From: Azospirillum halopraeferens DSM 3675
GTDB taxonomy: Bacteria > Pseudomonadota > Alphaproteobacteria > Azospirillales > Azospirillaceae
NCBI RefSeq assembly: GCF_000429625.1
Contig: NZ_KE386929.1
Coordinates: 1 to 64,000 of the forward strand
Length of the DNA stretch: 64,000 nucleotides
Direction: 5' to 3'
A model generated the notes under the pieces. That model was not told where the DNA came from. It was given only the letters and a program-made list of their open reading frames with translations, and made no database searches. How positions within the stretch are numbered: position 1 is the first letter of the stretch; each line of letters begins with the position of its first letter. A program made the translations under genes and the position numbers. This document shows, one piece after another, positions 27,670 through 39,623 of the stretch.

Positions 27670-29610
27670 TCATCGAACGGCCTCTTCCATTCCACCGTCG
27701 TCCGGGCCGGCATCGTCGCCATCGTCGCCGATGCCCGCCGCCGTCCTGAGGATTTCCTCACGCAGGGCGACGACCCGGGCGTGCCGTTCCTCGCTGAACG
27801 CGCGAGCCAGAGATTCCTCCGCCTCCCTCAATTCGGCCAAGACCCGCCGGTGGTGCAGGTGCCGCCATGTCGGCCACCAGCCCTTCCGTGCATCCTCCGC
27901 GGAGGTGTCCGGACGGGCGAAGCGACCATGGACATACGTCGACCCGCTGAGCAAAGATGCCAAAATGGTATCAAAGCCGGCCGATGACAAATGGCTGTGG
28001 ACGGCGGCGGCGTCAAGCCCCGAGTCGTACCGCGATTCGCTGCCCAGGGTGTCGATCAGGGCCTGACGCAGGTCTTCCAGGGGTCCGGGGGGAAACGGCA
28101 GCAACGCCAGGGCTTCCCCGACCTCGTCGAACAACTCGGGATGGTTGATCACCGTGGCCAGCAGGATCTTTTCGCGGGCCATGTCCTGCGACAGACGGCG
28201 CGGCGATGACCGGCGGAAGTCCGGCGGCGGGCTGGTGCGCAGCCCCGGCTCCCCCGGCACGTGGCGCCGCGGCGCCCGAGTCGCGCCGGGCCACCGGGGG
28301 CGGAACGGCGGGCCGGCCGGCCCGCGGGCGGCCCAGCCGAAGGCGGCGTCGACGCGCCGGCGCATCTCGGTCCGATAGAAGGACTGCACGGTGCGGTCGG
28401 CGATGGAATCGCAGCGCGCCTCCAGCGCCGCCTTGACGGCCGCCTTGGCCTCCGGCGTGTCGCTGCGCCGCCCCTCACTCTCCATGCGCCACACCGCCTC
28501 GGCCAGGGGGATGGCGGCGTCCAGCACGCCCTGCATGGCACGCGCGCCGTGGGAACGAATCAGGCTGTCGGGGTCCTCCCCTTCGGGCAGGAAGGCGACG
28601 CGGGCGGAATGGCCGGGCGCCAGGTGGGGCAGGATGCGCTCCACCGCCTTCCAGGCCGCCCGCCGCCCGGCGTTGTCGCCGTCGAAGCACAGGTACGGCT
28701 CCTTCTCACCGTCGGGAATCAGGCGCCACAGCTCCTGCACCTGGGTTTCGGTCAGCGCGGTGCCCAGCGGCGCCACCGCCCCTTCGAAGCCGGCGCACAC
28801 CAGCGCGATGACATCCATATAGCCTTCGGCCACCACCACCGGCTTGCCGTCGGCCGCCGCCTGGCGGGCCCGCGACAGGCCGTAGAGCAGCGTGCCCTTG
28901 TGAAACAGGGGGGTGTCGGCGGTGTTGACGTACTTCGGCCCGTCACCCTCCAGGATGCGGCCGCCGAAGGCGATGACCTGGCCGCGGCGGTCGGTGACCG
29001 GGAACATCACCCGGTTGCGGAAGAAGGAGTAGGGTGCGCGCCCGTCGTCCGGGCGGCGCAGCAGGCCGACGGTGACCAGGTCCTCCTCGTCGCAGCGCTC
29101 GCGCAGCAGGTGGGTGCGCAGCGCGCTGCCATCGGCCGGGGCGAAGCCCAGGCGGAAACGGGCGATGGTGTCCGCGTCGAGGCCGCGCCCCTGCAGATAG
29201 GAGAGGCCGGCCCGCCCCGCCGGCTCGCGGAGCTGACGCTCGAACCAGCGGCACGCCTGCTCCATGACGTCGTGCAGCGTCTTGCGCCGCTCGTAGCGCC
29301 GGCGCTCCTCCTCGGTCGGCTGCGGCACCACCAGCCCGGCCAGGGACGCCAGGCTCTCGACTGCCTCCGGAAAGGCCAGGTTGTCGTAACGCATGGTGAA
29401 GCCGATGACGTCGCCATGCGCCCCGCAGCCGAAACAATGGAAGAAGCCCTTCTGGTCATTGACGTAGAAGGACGGCGTCTTCTCGTTGTGGAACGGGCAC
29501 GGGGCCTTGAACTCGCGCCCGGCGCGAATCAGGCGGATGCGGCGCCCGATGACGTCGGACAGCGGCAACCGCTGGCGCAGCTCCTCCAGGAATTGGGGCG
29601 GAAAGGCCAT
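27670..29610 (-). CDS. dnaG: DNA primase
   Basis: Synthesises RNA primers at the replication fork. The 646-residue protein has the N-terminal zinc ribbon (Cys38, His41, Cys59, Cys62 in APCPFHNEKTPSF and FHCFGCG), the RNA-polymerase core with VIAFGGRILEGDGPKYVNT, and the TOPRIM motifs EGYMDV and DGDNAG. A disordered Arg/Pro-rich linker (about residues 430-475) leads to a C-terminal helicase-interaction domain. It ends with an acidic tail containing DDGDDAGPDDGG. The gene is 99 bp downstream of yqeY and upstream of rpoD, all on the minus strand. Confidence 0.96.
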   Translation of the reverse strand: MAFPPQFLEELRQRLPLSDVIGRRIRLIRAGREFKAPCPFHNEKTPSFYVNDQKGFFHCFGCGAHGDVIGFTMRYDNLAFPEAVESLASLAGLVVPQPTEEERRRYERRKTLHDVMEQACRWFERQLREPAGRAGLSYLQGRGLDADTIARFRLGFAPADGSALRTHLLRERCDEEDLVTVGLLRRPDDGRAPYSFFRNRVMFPVTDRRGQVIAFGGRILEGDGPKYVNTADTPLFHKGTLLYGLSRARQAAADGKPVVVAEGYMDVIALVCAGFEGAVAPLGTALTETQVQELWRLIPDGEKEPYLCFDGDNAGRRAAWKAVERILPHLAPGHSARVAFLPEGEDPDSLIRSHGARAMQGVLDAAIPLAEAVWRMESEGRRSDTPEAKAAVKAALEARCDSIADRTVQSFYRTEMRRRVDAAFGWAARGPAGPPFRPRWPGATRAPRRHVPGEPGLRTSPPPDFRRSSPRRLSQDMAREKILLATVINHPELFDEVGEALALLPFPPGPLEDLRQALIDTLGSESRYDSGLDAAAVHSHLSSAGFDTILASLLSGSTYVHGRFARPDTSAEDARKGWWPTWRHLHHRRVLAELREAEESLARAFSEERHARVVALREEILRTAAGIGDDGDDAGPDDGGMEEAVR

Positions 29611-29709
29611 GGACCACCGGGGCTGCGGGCGAACGCGACGGCGTGGTTAGCGCAAACGGGTAAACAAGTGCTTACCGGCCCGATCCTCCGGCCGCCGCCG
29701 GACGGCGGC

Positions 29710-30174
29710 TCAGCACACCGGCGCCAGGCGCTGCTTGACCATGCCGCTGGCCCTGGCAAAGTCCATCCGCCCGGCGTAGCGGCTGCGCAGCTCCGCCATG
29801 GTGCGCCCCATGTCTTTGACGCAGGTGGCGCCGATCTCGTCGATCACGGCGCTGACGGCCGCCGTCATCTCCGCCTCGGAAAGCTGTTTGGGCAGGAAGC
29901 TCTCGATGACCGCGATCTCCTCGCGCTCCTGCTCGGCCAGTTCGCAGCGCCCGCCCTGCTCGTACAGCGTGATGGACTCCTGGCGCTGCTTGATCATGGT
30001 CTGCAGCATCGACAGGATCTCGGTCTCGTCGATCCCGTCGGACACGCCGCGTGTCCGCGCCGCGATGTCCCGGTCCTTCAGCGCGGCGAGGATCAGGCGG
30101 ACGGTGGAGACCGTGCGCTGGTCCTTGGACCGCATGGCCTCCTTCAAGGTCTCGTTCAGCCGCGTGCGCAGCAT
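29710..30174 (-). CDS. yqeY: GatB/YqeY domain protein
   Basis: A 154-residue YqeY-family protein, related to the C-terminal domain of the GatB amidotransferase subunit that contacts tRNA. Family features are LRTRLNETLKEAMRSKD at the start, TVRLILAALKDRDIAAR, the YEQGGRCELAEQEREEIAVI helix and MGRTMAELRSRYAGRMDFA at the C-terminus. ATG 30174 is used; a longer frame upstream is out of the family. Its exact role is unknown, but it sits immediately upstream of dnaG in many alphaproteobacteria, as here, divergent from carA. Confidence 0.9.
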   Translation of the reverse strand: MLRTRLNETLKEAMRSKDQRTVSTVRLILAALKDRDIAARTRGVSDGIDETEILSMLQTMIKQRQESITLYEQGGRCELAEQEREEIAVIESFLPKQLSEAEMTAAVSAVIDEIGATCVKDMGRTMAELRSRYAGRMDFARASGMVKQRLAPVC

Positions 30175-30345
30175 GATGGCATCCTCGTCGTGTCGCGATT
30201 GAAGAATTTTTCCACAATTTGGACTCGGATTGTTACCCAATTCCGCCGTCCGTCGCCAGCGCCGGATTCCACCGCAGCTCCCCTGGCAATTCCGCCGGGC
30301 GTCGTCATATAGACGCCGGTCGCGCCTGTCACCGTCATATACGAC

Positions 30346-30374
30346 TTGACCCGATCCGCGCACGTGTCTATTCG
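30346..30374 (+). promoter_or_regulatory. Probable sigma-70 promoter of carA
   Basis: TTGACC (30346-30351) and TATTCG (30369-30374) with a 17-bp spacer, about 190 bp upstream of the carA ATG. This implies a long 5' leader that includes the repeats at 30533-30565. Confidence 0.45.
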
Positions 30375-30532
30375 ATCCAGGCTCAGCCCGCCTTGCCCGG
30401 CCGCCTGCCCGACCGACCGCCCCGGACGCTTCCGCGTCCGTGCCGGCGCGCACGGCGGCGACGGGGACACGGTGGCAACGGGGACACGGGCGGCTCCGTG
30501 ACCTGTGAATATGTCGTCGGTGGCGGGCTTTG

Positions 30533-30565
30533 TTAAGGTCCCACGAGGTTTAAGGTCCCACCAGG
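30533..30565 (+). repeat. Tandem 16-bp repeat abutting the carA start codon
   Basis: TTAAGGTCCCACGAGG (30533-30548) and TTAAGGTCCCACCAGG (30550-30565) are adjacent copies with one mismatch and a one-base spacer. The second ends exactly before ATG 30566. Each contains TAAGG, so the Shine-Dalgarno itself is duplicated. Confidence 0.8.
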
Positions 30566-31753
<1,188 letters not shown>

Positions 31754-31820
31754 TCACGGCAAAGGGGGCCGAACGGCCCCCGCGGCAAAGGGGACCGGGC
31801 GGCCCCCTTTGCCACACGCG

Positions 31821-32282
31821 TCAGTGCTTCACGTCCTCCGGCGAGGGGCTGCGGGCCGGTACGCGCTCGATCCCGCCGAAAGCGGTGGCGGCCCCGCGGG
31901 TGCCGTAGGCACCGGCCGCCTGCCCCACGTCGGTGGTGTCGCAGGCGGTGCCGCCGCCGTCCGGTTCCGCCGCCGACGGGACGCCGCCGTGGGCGATCCG
32001 CGCGATCAGGCCGCGCACCCGTGCGTCCTCTCCCTCGGCGGCACGAACCACCAGCAGCGCGCCACCGGCGGCGATGCCGTCGGCGTAGTTGGCCGCATCG
32101 GCCTCCGGCACGCCCAGCTTGCCCAGCGTCTGCGCAAGGTCCTCCAGCTCGGCGCGTTCCGGGGGTGGATCGCCGCCGGCCACGAAGACCTCGTCGCGCG
32201 GAACGCCCGCGTCGACCAGCCCGCCGGCCACCCGGCTCGCCTCGTCCGGACAATCGAAAAGGGCGATGATGATGCTCGCCAT
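31821..32282 (-). CDS. YflT-like general stress protein
   Basis: A 153-residue soluble protein. The N-terminal half (IIIALFDCPDEASRVAGGLV, GVPRDEVFVAGGD) resembles the YflT/GSP17M general-stress fold, an alpha-beta domain first described in Bacillus. A small loop with ADGIAAGGALLVVRA follows, and the C-terminal third is Gly/Ala-rich and probably disordered. It is a lone gene between carA (convergent) and a small membrane-protein gene. Assignment to the family is by resemblance; the function is unknown. Confidence 0.65.
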   Translation of the reverse strand: MASIIIALFDCPDEASRVAGGLVDAGVPRDEVFVAGGDPPPERAELEDLAQTLGKLGVPEADAANYADGIAAGGALLVVRAAEGEDARVRGLIARIAHGGVPSAAEPDGGGTACDTTDVGQAAGAYGTRGAATAFGGIERVPARSPSPEDVKH

Positions 32283-32381
32283 CCGGCAAATCTCCTCTCG
32301 AGCATCCGGCGCGTCACGGGAGACGTCCGATGCTCTCTATTCTTGTCTGTCGACTCTTGTCTGTCGACGGGATGAACGACG

Positions 32382-32636
32382 TCAGAGCGCCCACGCGGCC
32401 AGTGCGATCAGCAACGCCACCACCAGCAGCACGGGAATGGCGCCACCGCCGAAGCTCCAGCCGCGCGGCGGAATGTGCGGCGCCTTGACCGCCGTGGTGT
32501 CTTCAGCCGAGCGTCCGCCGCCCGGTTCGCCGGCACGTTCATACACGGCGTAAGGGCGCGGGCGGGCGCCGTCCGTCTTCAGCGTGGCGTCGCGCGCATG
32601 CTGCGGTGCCCCGCCGGTGCGGTGGGTATCGGCCAT
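32382..32636 (-). CDS. Small tail-anchored membrane protein
   Basis: An 84-residue protein with a hydrophilic Arg/Gly/Ala-rich N-terminal part and a single hydrophobic C-terminal helix (AIPVLLVVALLIALAAWAL) preceded by a Gly-rich turn. The predicted topology is a tail anchor in the inner membrane. ATG 32636 is used because upstream sequence is not protein-like. No family is recognised. A GGAAC-N17-TGTT sequence upstream hints at general-stress control. Confidence 0.5.
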   Translation of the reverse strand: MADTHRTGGAPQHARDATLKTDGARPRPYAVYERAGEPGGGRSAEDTTAVKAPHIPPRGWSFGGGAIPVLLVVALLIALAAWAL

Positions 32637-32673
32637 GATGGCACGCTCCGGTCCGTCCAGGTGATCCGTGATC

Positions 32674-32699
32674 AACAGGAGCGGCACGACCGGGGTTCC
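32674..32699 (-). promoter_or_regulatory. Candidate EcfG-type promoter for the tail-anchored protein
   Basis: On the minus strand GGAAC (32699-32695) is followed after 17 bases by TGTT (32677-32674), about 40 bp upstream of the ATG. The alphaproteobacterial general-stress sigma consensus is GGAAC-N16-17-CGTT; the -10 is one base off, so this is tentative. Confidence 0.3.
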
Positions 32700-32744
32700 G
32701 GCCGTCACCGGACGGGGGCCCGCGTCCCCTCCCAACCGGCGGCG

Positions 32745-33164
32745 TCAGGCATGACGACCGCCATGGTGGCCGTGGCGATGATCGTGGTGGTGGTGATCAT
32801 CGGGCACGTCATGATGCTCGTGCGGATGCTCGGGTAGCGCGGCCGGCTTCAGGGTGCCGGCGAACCAGTCGCGGATCGCTTGCACGGGGTCGGTCTGCGC
32901 GGTCAGCACCGGCTCGATCCCCCGGCGGCGCAGGTGATTGACGAACCCCTGCCCGGAGGTGCCGGCGACCAGGGCCTTCACGCTGTCGATGGGATGCGGC
33001 GCGCCGTCACCGTGGTGGTGCAGGGCCTGCGCTTCGCCCAGCTCCAGAGTCTCCACCAGCACCGGCTCGCTACCGGCCTCGGCCTCATAGACGAGAAAGC
33101 GCCGGGCGCGCCCGCCATGGCTGGTGACGGTCGCTCCGTCCCGGGTTGCGACGGCGATCCTCAT
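32745..33164 (-). CDS. NifX/dinitrogenase-cofactor-like protein with His-rich tail
   Basis: A 139-residue protein whose first 110 residues form the NifX/NafY/NifB-C domain, which in nitrogen fixers binds iron-sulfur precursors of FeMo-cofactor: MRIAVATRDGATVTSHGGRA, the QALHHHGDG and VKALVAGTSGQGFVNHLRRR segments. The last 25 residues are extremely histidine-rich (clusters such as HEHH, DDHHHHDHRHGHH), a probable metal-storage or nickel/zinc-binding tail. No nif genes are nearby, so it could serve another metallocofactor. It is divergent from a Crp/Fnr regulator with a 58-bp shared promoter region. Confidence 0.75.
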   Translation of the reverse strand: MRIAVATRDGATVTSHGGRARRFLVYEAEAGSEPVLVETLELGEAQALHHHGDGAPHPIDSVKALVAGTSGQGFVNHLRRRGIEPVLTAQTDPVQAIRDWFAGTLKPAALPEHPHEHHDVPDDHHHHDHRHGHHGGRHA

Positions 33165-33222
33165 GCGATCCCTCCGCGTTGGGAAATGGTCAATCCCGAG
33201 AAAATGACTATATTACCGTTCC

Positions 33223-34053
33223 ATGGTGAACCCGCGCCGCGAAGCCCGTCAACGCCGACCGATCGCCTCCGGCCCGCAGCGTGCGGTGTGCGATACCGTG
33301 ACGCACCGGGCAGATGCGGTCGCCGCCTCCAGGAACCGGATCGACGACGTGAAGAAGACCGATATCGCCGCGGCGTGGCAGGGACTCGCCAATTGCAAGG
33401 GGTGCGGTGTCCGCGACCTGGCGCTGTTCGCCGACCTGACCGAGGCCGATTTCGGTCTGGTTCACCTGCCCATCGACGAGCTGATGGTGGCGCCCGGCAG
33501 CGCCCTCTACCACATCGGGGACGATCCCAACGCCGTGTTCACCGTGCGCTCCGGCCTGGTGAAGCTGGTGCAGTACCTGCCCAGCGGCGGCCAGCGCATC
33601 GTGCGCCTGCTGCGCCGCGGCGACACCGCGGGGTTGGAGGCGGTGCTGGGCCAGCCCTACCAGCACACCGCCATCGCCGTGCACCCGGTGCTGACCTGCC
33701 GCATCCCGCGCGCCGTCATCCAACGCCTGTCCGACCAGACACCGCGCCTGCACCGCCAGTTGATGCACCGCTGGCAGAAGGCGGTGGAACGCGCCGACGC
33801 CTTCCTGGTGGAGCTGGGAACGGGCAACGCGCGCGCCCGCGTCGCCCGCCTGTTCCTGACGCTGGTCGGGGAGGACGGCGACGCCTGCGACCTGTTCGGC
33901 CGCGAGGACGTCGGCGCCATGCTGGGCATCACCACCGAGACCGCCAGCCGCATGGTTGCCGAGTTGAAGCGTCAGGGGGTGGTGACCGAACTGCGGCCGA
34001 ATCACTTCCGCTGCGACCGCGCCGCCCTGCAGGCCATCGCCGACGAGGGTTAG
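33223..34053 (+). CDS. Crp/Fnr-family transcriptional regulator, FNR-like
   Basis: A 276-residue regulator with a cyclic-nucleotide-fold sensor domain (GSALYHIGDDPNAVFTVRSG), a long dimerisation helix and a winged helix whose recognition segment TTETASRMVAELKRQG carries E-x2-S-R as in FNR. Cysteines resemble an FNR cluster: Cys58-x2-Cys61 (CKGC) and Cys159 in VLTCRIPR equal three of the four ligands, while the position of the third N-terminal ligand is Ala. Oxygen or redox sensing is therefore possible but incomplete. ATG 33223 is used, although a TATATT hexamer at 33209-33214 lies so close that translation may start further in, for example at GTG 33349. It converges with the DUF1537 gene (4-nt overlap). 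Confidence 0.85.
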   Translation: MVNPRREARQRRPIASGPQRAVCDTVTHRADAVAASRNRIDDVKKTDIAAAWQGLANCKGCGVRDLALFADLTEADFGLVHLPIDELMVAPGSALYHIGDDPNAVFTVRSGLVKLVQYLPSGGQRIVRLLRRGDTAGLEAVLGQPYQHTAIAVHPVLTCRIPRAVIQRLSDQTPRLHRQLMHRWQKAVERADAFLVELGTGNARARVARLFLTLVGEDGDACDLFGREDVGAMLGITTETASRMVAELKRQGVVTELRPNHFRCDRAALQAIADEG

Positions 34054-35033
34054 ACAGCCGTGCGCAGGCGCTCCAGGCACCGCACGAGCACACCCGGCTC
34101 TTCGGCATGGTCGGCCCGGAGGATCACCGGCAGGACCCGTCGGCCTTCGGTGAGGCAGACCGCCACTCCCGGTTCGGCCGCGTCCTGCACCCGCAGGCTG
34201 CCGAGAGAGGCGGCGAGCAGCACCGCGCGCACCGTTTCACCTCCCGACAGCACCAGCCCGCCGACACGCTGAAGATGGTCGGACACCAGCCGGCCCATGG
34301 CGACCGCCACCGCATGGCCGTCCCCCGGCTCCGGCTCTCCGTCGACACACAGCAGCGCGTCGCCGCCGCCGGTCAGAGCCTCGCGCAGCGCCTGTTCGGC
34401 GTGCCCCCATTCCGCGCTGCCCGGCCCCTGGCGCAGCACCTGCGACGCGACAGCGACGGAGCGCACGCCGTCGGCGGCGGCGAGGTCCCGCACCGCCGGA
34501 CCGCGAGCGCCGGCAACCGTGAGCACGGGGCCGGCGGAGGTCGGCATGGCCGGGCGCGGCGGGGCCACCCGCACCCCGGTCGCCGCGGCGAGCCGGCCGG
34601 CCAGCGCGCGGCCGCCGACCCACACCACGGCGCCCGCACCATCCGGGTCCGGCCGCCGCGCCGCGGCGATCTCCGTCGGATCGGGCGTCGGATCGGGTTC
34701 CACCACGAGGCGCGCGGGGCCGTCCCCGTTGCGGGCCGCCGCCTCGCACAGCGCCGTCAGTTCCTCCGTGCGCCCGGGGTCCGGCGGGCCGGTCATGTAG
34801 CGGACCAGCGTCCGCTCCGGCCCGTACAGGCGCCGCACCGCGTCCACGGCCAGGACGGCCGCGGCGGCCGGGGCGAGGCGCGCGGTGTCGAGATCGACCA
34901 CGGCCACCGGCACCTCCGGCACATCGGCGCGGGCCGACAGCATCAGGCCCGCGGGCGTACCCGCCTCAACGAACGCCAGCGCGGCGTCGACCGCACCGGC
35001 GAGAGTGTCCGTCAGGACGAGGATCTGCGCCAT
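34050..35033 (-). CDS. Divergent four-carbon acid sugar kinase (DUF1537) family protein
   Basis: A 327-residue protein related to the DUF1537/four-carbon acid sugar kinases, which phosphorylate erythronate, threonate and similar acids. It shows VLTDTLAGAVDAALAFVEAG in place of the usual DDxTGA start, a middle VAVASQVLRQG region and LVLSGGETVRAVLLAA, the family's nucleotide-binding glycine motif. It is about 100 residues shorter than typical members and has lost the DD pair, so activity is uncertain. Partner genes of such catabolic clusters (dehydrogenase, aldolase) are absent. ATG 35033 is used. Ala and Gly content is unusually high. Confidence 0.65.
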   Translation of the reverse strand: MAQILVLTDTLAGAVDAALAFVEAGTPAGLMLSARADVPEVPVAVVDLDTARLAPAAAAVLAVDAVRRLYGPERTLVRYMTGPPDPGRTEELTALCEAAARNGDGPARLVVEPDPTPDPTEIAAARRPDPDGAGAVVWVGGRALAGRLAAATGVRVAPPRPAMPTSAGPVLTVAGARGPAVRDLAAADGVRSVAVASQVLRQGPGSAEWGHAEQALREALTGGGDALLCVDGEPEPGDGHAVAVAMGRLVSDHLQRVGGLVLSGGETVRAVLLAASLGSLRVQDAAEPGVAVCLTEGRRVLPVILRADHAEEPGVLVRCLERLRTAV

Positions 35034-35230
35034 CTCCCCCCTATGCGCCCTTGCACCGTTCGGTCCCTCAACACGCGGGGGTGCCGTTCGTCGCGCGACG
35101 CCGGGAAAGGGGCGGTTGCGACGGCACGCGCATGACGGCGACTGGCCTCCGGTGGACAGACACCCCAACTCAAGTTAAAAGCACCCGTTCGGCCGCTTGA
35201 GGCAGACGCGTTCCGGAGCCCGACGATCCT

Positions 35231-37885
<2,655 letters not shown>

Positions 37886-37898
37886 CAAGGCAGTCTGC

Positions 37899-37923
37899 CC
37901 TCCCCCGCCGCCGGCGGGGGAGG
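37899..37923. repeat. GC-rich REP-like palindrome after alaS
   Basis: CCTCCCCCGCC (37899-37909) and GGCGGGGGAGG (37913-37923) form a perfect 11-bp stem with a three-base loop and no T-run, 14 bp after the alaS stop. Sequence and position match the elements at 8406 and 39683. Confidence 0.6.
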
Positions 37924-37971
37924 ATGACCGCAGCGCCACCAACCGACGATAACCCGTGAGTTGCTTCGCCC

Positions 37972-38817
37972 ATGCGCTTCACCGGCACCGACAGCTACGT
38001 CGCCACCGAGGACCTGATGGTCGCCGTCAACGCGGCCATCGCCCTGGAACGCCCCCTGCTGGTCAAGGGGGAGCCCGGCACCGGCAAGACGGTGCTGGCG
38101 GTGGAGATCGCCCGCGCCCTGAACCGGCCGCTGATCGCCTGGCACATCAAGTCGACCACCAAGGCGCAGCAGGGGCTGTACGAGTACGATGCGGTCAGCC
38201 GCCTGCGCGACAGCCAGTTGGGCGACGCCCGGGTGCACGACATCGCCAACTACATCGTGCGCGGCAAGCTGTGGGAGGCGTTCGAGGCGCCCGAGGCCCC
38301 GGTGCTGCTGATCGACGAGATCGACAAGGCCGACATCGAGTTCCCCAACGACCTGCTGCTGGAACTCGACCGCATGGAGTTCCACGTCTACGAGACGCGC
38401 CAGGTGATCAGGGCGCAGCGGCGCCCGGTGGTCGTCATCACGTCGAACAACGAGAAGGAGCTGCCGGACGCCTTCCTGCGCCGCTGCTTCTTCCACTACA
38501 TCCGCTTCCCCGACGCCGCGACCATGCAGCGCATCGTCGACGTGCACTACCCCGGCATCAAACCGGCCCTGCTGCGCGAGGCGATGGGCCTGTTCTACGA
38601 ACTGCGCGAGGTGCCGGGGCTGAAGAAGAAGCCCTCCACCTCGGAGCTGCTGGACTGGATCAAGCTGCTGATGGTCGAGGACATCGATCCCGAAACGCTG
38701 CGCGCCAGGGACGCCCGCACGGTCATCCCGCCCCTGTGCGGCGCCCTGCTCAAGAACGAGCAGGACGTGCACCTGCTGGAGCGGCTGGCCTTCATCGCCC
38801 GGCGCGAGGGCCGCTGA
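37972..38817 (+). CDS. MoxR-family AAA ATPase
   Basis: A 281-residue AAA+ ATPase of the MoxR group, chaperones that remodel partner proteins, often together with a VWA-domain protein. Walker A is GEPGTGKT (33-40), Walker B LLIDEIDKAD, sensor 1 VITSNNEKELPDAFLRRC and the arginine-finger region RRCFFHYIRFP. The segment IKSTTKAQQGLYEYDAVSRL is typical of the subgroup found next to CoxE/VWA genes. No VWA gene is adjacent: the next gene is a rhodanese on the opposite strand, whose 3' end overlaps this one by 26 bp. The client is unknown. Confidence 0.88.
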   Translation: MRFTGTDSYVATEDLMVAVNAAIALERPLLVKGEPGTGKTVLAVEIARALNRPLIAWHIKSTTKAQQGLYEYDAVSRLRDSQLGDARVHDIANYIVRGKLWEAFEAPEAPVLLIDEIDKADIEFPNDLLLELDRMEFHVYETRQVIRAQRRPVVVITSNNEKELPDAFLRRCFFHYIRFPDAATMQRIVDVHYPGIKPALLREAMGLFYELREVPGLKKKPSTSELLDWIKLLMVEDIDPETLRARDARTVIPPLCGALLKNEQDVHLLERLAFIARREGR

Positions 38818-39223
38818 CCGGCAGGCCAGAGGCCGACCAGCCGCTCATCCCCCCTTGCAGGACCGACACGTCGGCCAGCCCGGCGCGCTTCAGCATGGCC
38901 GAGGCGCGCGCCGCCCGCGGCCCCGTCTGGCAGACCACCACGACGGCGGCGCTGCGGTGGGCGGCGATGCCCTCGCGCAGTTCGGCCAGCCGCCGGTCCA
39001 GGGTGTCCAGCGGCACGTTGACGGCGCCGGCGATGTGGCCGCCGGCAAACTCTCCGGCGCTGCGCACGTCGAGCAGCAGCAGGTCGTCGCCGCGGTCCAG
39101 CCGCCCCTTGACCTCCGACGCCCCGACGCGGCCGACCCCGGCCAGGCGCATGCGGATCATCGGCCACAGCATCACCAGCGCCGCCGCCCCCACCAGGGCC
39201 ACCGTCAGAACCGTATCGTCCAT
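38792..39223 (-). CDS. Membrane-anchored rhodanese-domain protein
   Basis: A 143-residue protein with an N-terminal membrane anchor (VLTVALVGAAALVMLWPMI) and a single rhodanese domain: LLLLDVRSAGEFAGGHIAGA, VPLDTLDRRL and the active-site loop VVVVCQTGPRAARA with Cys98. It should carry sulfane sulfur as a persulfide at the membrane. The Cys loop is of the CxxGxR type and intact. It converges on the MoxR gene, overlapping its 3' end by 26 bp. The physiological sulfur donor/acceptor is unknown. Confidence 0.88.
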   Translation of the reverse strand: MDDTVLTVALVGAAALVMLWPMIRMRLAGVGRVGASEVKGRLDRGDDLLLLDVRSAGEFAGGHIAGAVNVPLDTLDRRLAELREGIAAHRSAAVVVVCQTGPRAARASAMLKRAGLADVSVLQGGMSGWSASGLPVSGPRAGR

Positions 39224-39317
39224 CGTCCCGCCGCGCTCCTATATTTTAGAACTGTCTTATGTAATGCGTTCCGGCGGGCGGCTGCAAGATGCCGGGCGGC
39301 CGTGCTAGGATCGGCGG

Positions 39318-39623
39318 ATGATCAACGACGTCCGGCGGCGCGCGCTGGACACGGTGCGGCGGCTCGTCTTCGACCGGCTTGCCGGCTACCCCGCGCGCGT
39401 CTATCTCTTCGGCTCCTGCGCCCGCGGCGCGCCCCGGCCCTACAGCGACATCGACGTCGCCATCGAACCGCTGCACCCGCTGCCGCCGGCCCTTCTGGCC
39501 ACACTGGCCGAGGATCTCGAGGACAGCACCGTGCCCTATTTCGTCGACGTGGTCGACCTCAGCACCGCCAGCCCCGGCATCCGCCGCGCCGTGACCGAGG
39601 AGGGGATCGAATGGACGCCGTGA
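39318..39623 (+). CDS. MNT-type nucleotidyltransferase (MntA-like antitoxin)
   Basis: A 101-residue minimal nucleotidyltransferase: YLFGSCARGAPRPYSDIDVAI contains the GSxxxGxxxxxSDxD signature with both metal-binding Asp residues, and a third acidic position in YFVDVVDL. Such proteins pair with HEPN toxins and neutralise them by AMPylation in MNT/HEPN toxin-antitoxin modules. The catalytic residues are intact. Its stop overlaps an ATG at 39611 that begins a HEPN-like frame, but that frame ends after 23 codons, so the partner is broken. Alternatively the module lost its toxin and the nucleotidyltransferase persists alone. Confidence 0.82.
   Translation: MINDVRRRALDTVRRLVFDRLAGYPARVYLFGSCARGAPRPYSDIDVAIEPLHPLPPALLATLAEDLEDSTVPYFVDVVDLSTASPGIRRAVTEEGIEWTP

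Larger units (their letters stand above)
30175..30565. other. 391-bp divergent region between yqeY and carA
   Basis: No gene recognised. It holds the carA promoter (30346-30374), a repeated CGTCATATA (30303-30311 and 30333-30341), two copies of ACGGGGACACGG (about 30457-30487) and the tandem 16-mer just before carA. The left end, near 30200-30240, is AT-richer and probably carries the minus-strand promoter for yqeY-dnaG-rpoD. Confidence 0.4.

Noticed and set aside
33179-33199. FNR box in the promoter of the Crp/Fnr gene
   Set aside because: TTGGG and GTCAA half-sites are one base too far apart and only partly match TTGAT-N4-ATCAA. A TTGGGA/TCCCGA repeat here is also imperfect.
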